Shown in pieces: positions 5,079 to 7,159 of a stretch of DNA of 7,159 nucleotides (its first letter is position 1; each line of letters begins with the position of its first letter). This DNA comes from an uncultured Alistipes sp. (GTDB lineage Bacteria > Bacteroidota > Bacteroidia > Bacteroidales > Rikenellaceae), in contig CAKVKI010000137.1 of the NCBI GenBank assembly GCA_934754975.1, forward strand, positions 1-7,159. The letters are read 5' to 3'. The notes under the pieces were generated by a model. That model was given only the letters and a program-made list of their open reading frames with translations. It did not search any database and was not told where the DNA came from. The translations under genes were made by a program, and so were the position numbers.

Positions 5079-5086
5079 TATCTTTG
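5079..5086 (+). promoter_or_regulatory. Bacteroidota -7 promoter element ahead of the methyltransferase leader
   Basis: TATCTTTG matches TAnnTTTG exactly and is oriented toward the methyltransferase, about 190 bases upstream of its ATG. No clear -33 element is present. A transcript from here would carry the leader described at 5091-5191. Confidence 0.5.
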
Positions 5087-5090
5087 CAGT

Positions 5091-5191
5091 ATGATTAAGA
5101 CCCTCCATAAATCGGATTCGGTGTTGTAAACAATCTGTACCCGCCGTACGGATTGTCCTTTCGTTCGCTCCCGGATAACTCTTTCCGGGGG
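5091..5191 (+). promoter_or_regulatory. Leader with mini-ORF and two hairpins before the methyltransferase
   Basis: A 12-codon ORF (MIKTLHKSDSVL) starts at 5091, four bases after the -7 element, and stops at 5127-5129. The next base opens an 11-bp hairpin with one wobble pair: ACAATCTGTAC (5130-5140), loop CCGCC, GTACGGATTGT (5146-5156). A second hairpin follows: CTCCCGGA (5168-5175) with TCCGGGGG (5184-5191). The order recalls an attenuator-type leader, but the peptide has no telling run of codons and no T-tract follows, so it may instead be the scar of a lost gene. Confidence 0.3.
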
Positions 5192-5278
5192 TAATTTCCA
5201 TATTATTTCAGTTTTAACCTGCGTACGACGATGAAAGCATTGCCATGCTTTTGCGCGTATGCCGCATACATTAAGATA

Positions 5279-6070
5279 ATGAGCAACGAAAATAAAACGA
5301 TTCACGGAATCGACGTCGATTTAATCTGCAATTTTTTCCTGAATACCGAACGGCAGGGACCCGGAAGTCCCGAAGTGACCCTCAAAGCATTGAGCTTTAT
5401 AGACAACCTGACCGACGAATCCCTGATCGCCGACCTCGGCTGCGGGACGGGCGGTCAGACGATGACGCTGGCCCGGCATGCGCCGGGACATATTACGGGG
5501 CTGGACTTCTTTCCGGGATTCATCGACCGGTTCAACGCCGATGCCGGGAGGCTGAACCTCGCCGGCCGGGTGAAAGGCATCGTCGGTTCGATGGACGACC
5601 TGCCTTTCCGCACCGGGGAGCTGGACCTGATCTGGTCCGAGGGAGCGATTTACAATATCGGCTTCGAGCGGGGCCTGGCCGAATGGCGCGAATACCTGAA
5701 GCCGGGCGGCTATCTCGCGGTTTCCGAAAGCGTGTGGTTTACCGGTGAGCGTCCGGCGGAGATCCATGATTTCTGGGTGGACGCCTATCCGGAGATAGAT
5801 ACGATTCCCAACAAGGTAGCCCAGATACAACGGGCGGGGTATCTTCCCGTCGCGGCCTTCGTGCTGCCCGAAACCTGCTGGACGGAGCATTATTTCGCCC
5901 CGCTGGCCAAGGCCCGGGAGCTGTTCGCGGCGAAGTACCCGGGAAACGGGACCGCCGAAGAGCTGATGGCGTTTCAGCGTTATGAGGAAGAGCTGTACGG
6001 CAGGTATAAGGAGTTTTACGGCTATGTGTTTTTCATCGCCAAAAAGACGAATCCTTTTCAAAGCCGGTGA
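5279..6070 (+). CDS. Class I SAM-dependent methyltransferase
   Basis: 263 residues with a Rossmann-type methyltransferase fold in the first two-thirds: motif [13 protein letters not shown] (50-61), the acidic end of strand 2 in GLDFFPGF (74-81), GSMDDLPF (103-110), strand 4 [15 protein letters not shown] (115-129) and [12 protein letters not shown] (139-150). The C-terminal third ([10 protein letters not shown], then [13 protein letters not shown] and [19 protein letters not shown]) is a family-specific lid that probably sets the substrate. The ATG at 5279 ([10 protein letters not shown]) was chosen over an in-frame ATG at 5231, because the extra 16 residues ([16 protein letters not shown]) are atypical for a cytosolic enzyme of this kind. 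The substrate is unknown; a small-molecule target is more likely than RNA or DNA, judged from the UbiE-like layout. It is transcribed alone, with a strong terminator 75 bases after its stop. Confidence 0.9.
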   Translation: MSNENKTIHGIDVDLICNFFLNTERQGPGSPEVTLKALSFIDNLTDESLIADLGCGTGGQTMTLARHAPGHITGLDFFPGFIDRFNADAGRLNLAGRVKGIVGSMDDLPFRTGELDLIWSEGAIYNIGFERGLAEWREYLKPGGYLAVSESVWFTGERPAEIHDFWVDAYPEIDTIPNKVAQIQRAGYLPVAAFVLPETCWTEHYFAPLAKARELFAAKYPGNGTAEELMAFQRYEEELYGRYKEFYGYVFFIAKKTNPFQSR

Positions 6071-6110
6071 ATGACCTGAGGAGACGCAGTCCGGACCGCT
6101 GATTTTTATT

Positions 6111-6217
6111 CGAAAGGGCTGTCCGTTGCGCCTCCGTTAATGCGTTCACCCCTGCCGCAATTTTGCGGCAGGGGTGAATTTTGTTTTTCAGGGGTTGAGG
6201 GACAGCCCTTGCTTTCG
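6111..6217. repeat. Outer inverted repeat around the terminator
   Basis: CGAAAGGGCTGTCC at 6111-6124 is mirrored by GGACAGCCCTTGCTTTCG at 6200-6217; the right arm matches all 14 bases but carries four extra. The pair encloses the perfect 15-bp terminator hairpin. It may be a second, alternative terminator stem or the ends of a tiny repeated element of about 107 bp. Confidence 0.6.
6145..6188 (+). terminator. Strong intrinsic terminator of the methyltransferase gene
   Basis: A perfect 15-bp stem, TTCACCCCTGCCGCA (6145-6159) with TGCGGCAGGGGTGAA (6164-6178), a 4-base loop ATTT, then TTTTGTTTTT (6179-6188). The T-tract shows it works on the plus strand. For the convergent thioredoxin gene the stem is present but no T-tract follows. 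Confidence 0.92.
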
Positions 6218-6237
6218 GGGGCGAGGCCCGGCGGGAA

Positions 6238-6654
6238 TTACTTGCGCTTTGCCCCGTCGATAATTTTCTGCACACTGTCCATGAACTCCTTCGGGGCCGA
6301 TGCGCCCTGTATGCGCCCCAGCAGTTGGCCTTGCGTATCGAATACCAGGTAGAGCGGAATGGCTCCGCTGCCGTAACGCTTCATCAGCTCCTTGCCCGTG
6401 GGTTTGTCGGTGTCGTATTTGGCCGCGACGAAACGCTGCTCCATAAAGTCGCCGACATCCTTGCGCGAGAAGACTTCGCGTTCCATCGTCCGGCAGGGCG
6501 GACACCACGTTGCATAGAGGTCGATGAAGACCAGCTTGCCGCTCTTGATCGCCATTTCGCGCACGGCGTCGGTCGATTTGGTTTCGAATTTTACCTGTCC
6601 CTGCGCCGCACCCGCTCCGAGCGCCAGCAGCAGGACGAAGATCAGTTTTTTCAT
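6238..6654 (-). CDS. Secreted thioredoxin-family protein
   Basis: 138 residues. MKKLIFVLLLALGAGAAQG is a typical signal peptide with a basic start, a hydrophobic core and a likely cut near residue 19-20; no lipobox Cys is seen, so the protein should be periplasmic. The thioredoxin fold follows: LVFIDLYATWCPPCRTME (41-58) with redox cysteines 51 and 54, then VAAKYDTDKP, the cis-Pro loop GAIPLYLVFDTQG (97-109) and a C-terminal helix. The active site is CPPC rather than the common CGPC, which suggests a shifted redox potential or a DsbD-like/Thioredoxin_7-type role in disulfide reduction or repair. The ATG at 6654 was chosen because it starts the signal peptide; an in-frame upstream ATG at 6684 would bury it. 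It lies 39 bases after rlmN on the same strand, likely one operon. Confidence 0.9.
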   Translation of the reverse strand: MKKLIFVLLLALGAGAAQGQVKFETKSTDAVREMAIKSGKLVFIDLYATWCPPCRTMEREVFSRKDVGDFMEQRFVAAKYDTDKPTGKELMKRYGSGAIPLYLVFDTQGQLLGRIQGASAPKEFMDSVQKIIDGAKRK

Positions 6655-6693
6655 CGTCGATAACGTTTTACGACTAACGTGCAAGAACCGTGC

Positions 6694-7159
6694 TTATTGC
6701 CCGCCTTCCGACGCCGAAGTACTCAGCAGTCCGCAGGCGGCCTGGATGTCTTCGCCCCTCGAAGCCCGGATGGTGGTCTGTATTCCCTTGGCCGTCAGCG
6801 TGTCGCGGAACCGGACCATCGCCGCGTCGTCGGGCGAGAAGTAGGGCGAGCCGGGGATTTTGTGGAAGCGGATCAGGTTGATGCGGCACTTGATGCCGTC
6901 CAGCAGGCGGCACAGTTCGCGGATATGCCGCGGCGAGTCGTTCAGGCCGCTCATCACGATATATTCGAACGACACGCGCCGCTGGTGGGTGAAGTCGTAC
7001 CGGCGCAGGATGGCTGCGACTTCGGCGACCGGCCATGCCCGTTCGACCGGCATGATCGCGGCCCGCTCCTCGTGAAACGGGTTGTGCAGGCTTACGGCCA
7101 GATGCACTTTCGTCGCGTCGAGAAACCGCTGCAGTTCGGGCGCTACGCCCGCCGTGGAG
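6694..7159 (-). CDS. rlmN: Dual-specificity 23S rRNA/tRNA adenine-C2 methyltransferase RlmN, C-terminal part
   Basis: RlmN is a radical-SAM enzyme that methylates C2 of A2503 in 23S rRNA and of A37 in some tRNAs. The 154 visible residues, cut by the right edge, include STAGVAPELQRF, VHLAVSLHNPFHEERAAIMP, the segment FEYIVMSGLNDSPRHI, CRINLIRFHKIPGSPY, and RASRGEDIQAACGLL near the end. The Cys in AACGLL is the family's methyl-carrying Cys (Cys355 in E. coli). The radical-SAM CxxxCxxC cluster motif lies outside the window. The resistance relative Cfr shares this plan, but STAGVAP, SGLNDS and RGEDIQAACG fit RlmN better. The stop TAA is at 6694-6696; the thioredoxin gene follows 39 bases on. Confidence 0.94.
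   Translation of the reverse strand, partial: STAGVAPELQRFLDATKVHLAVSLHNPFHEERAAIMPVERAWPVAEVAAILRRYDFTHQRRVSFEYIVMSGLNDSPRHIRELCRLLDGIKCRINLIRFHKIPGSPYFSPDDAAMVRFRDTLTAKGIQTTIRASRGEDIQAACGLLSTSASEGGQ

Noticed and set aside
2749..5230. Whole patch as a prophage, integrative element or CRISPR locus
   Set aside because: No integrase, transposase, relaxase, phage structural gene, tRNA attachment site or regularly spaced repeats are visible; only regulators and an ORF6N gene are present.
5321..6061. Minus-strand open frame of 246 codons opposite the methyltransferase
   Set aside because: Shadow of the methyltransferase gene, without motifs.
6694..7159. Right-edge gene as the resistance methyltransferase Cfr
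   Set aside because: The visible motifs (STAGVAP, SGLNDS, RGEDIQAACG) and the housekeeping context fit RlmN better.

Overview
The window looks like a piece of a Bacteroidota chromosome, most likely order Bacteroidales and plausibly Alistipes/Rikenellaceae. The grounds are GC-rich housekeeping genes, several -7 promoter elements fitting the Bacteroidota consensus TAnnTTTG placed just before start codons, and an ORF6N-domain gene of the type common in this phylum. The genus is an inference from composition and style; there is no rRNA to fix it.

Layout. (1) Positions 1-298, minus strand: the N-terminal third of tgt (tRNA-guanine transglycosylase). It is divergent from (2) a plus-strand group at 390-2740: a membrane-anchored family 2 glycosyltransferase, an ECF-type sigma factor whose start overlaps the glycosyltransferase stop, and rsmG (16S rRNA m7G methyltransferase). 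(3) Positions 2749-4255, minus strand: an AT-richer accessory patch with three small tandem XRE-type helix-turn-helix genes and an ORF6N-domain gene broken by one extra base in a six-base homopolymer. Between two of the regulators lies a decayed second ORF6N copy, and a ~37-bp direct repeat shows that part of the patch was duplicated. (4) Positions 4256-5278: about 1 kb with no convincing protein gene but rich in inverted repeats. It holds a perfect operator-like palindrome, a run of hairpins ending in an eight-T tract (candidate structured RNA), a GC-rich nest of inverted repeats, and a promoter, mini-ORF and hairpin leader before the next gene. (5) Positions 5279-6070, plus strand: a class I SAM-dependent methyltransferase with a strong terminator hairpin nested inside a second, outer inverted repeat. 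(6) Positions 6238-7159, minus strand: rlmN (C-terminal part) followed by a secreted thioredoxin-like protein.

How the parts relate. The backbone is translation-related: three RNA-modification enzymes (tgt, rsmG, rlmN) plus a sigma factor. The XRE/ORF6N patch sits between convergent rsmG and the methyltransferase. Its base composition, paralogy and decay suggest acquired DNA that has been duplicated and is eroding. The most interesting part is this patch together with the structured non-coding stretch beside it. A regulator array, a palindrome in the shared upstream region and a possible divergent non-coding transcript would fit a small self-regulating accessory module. That link is an inference; no known defence or mobile system could be recognised from the sequence alone.
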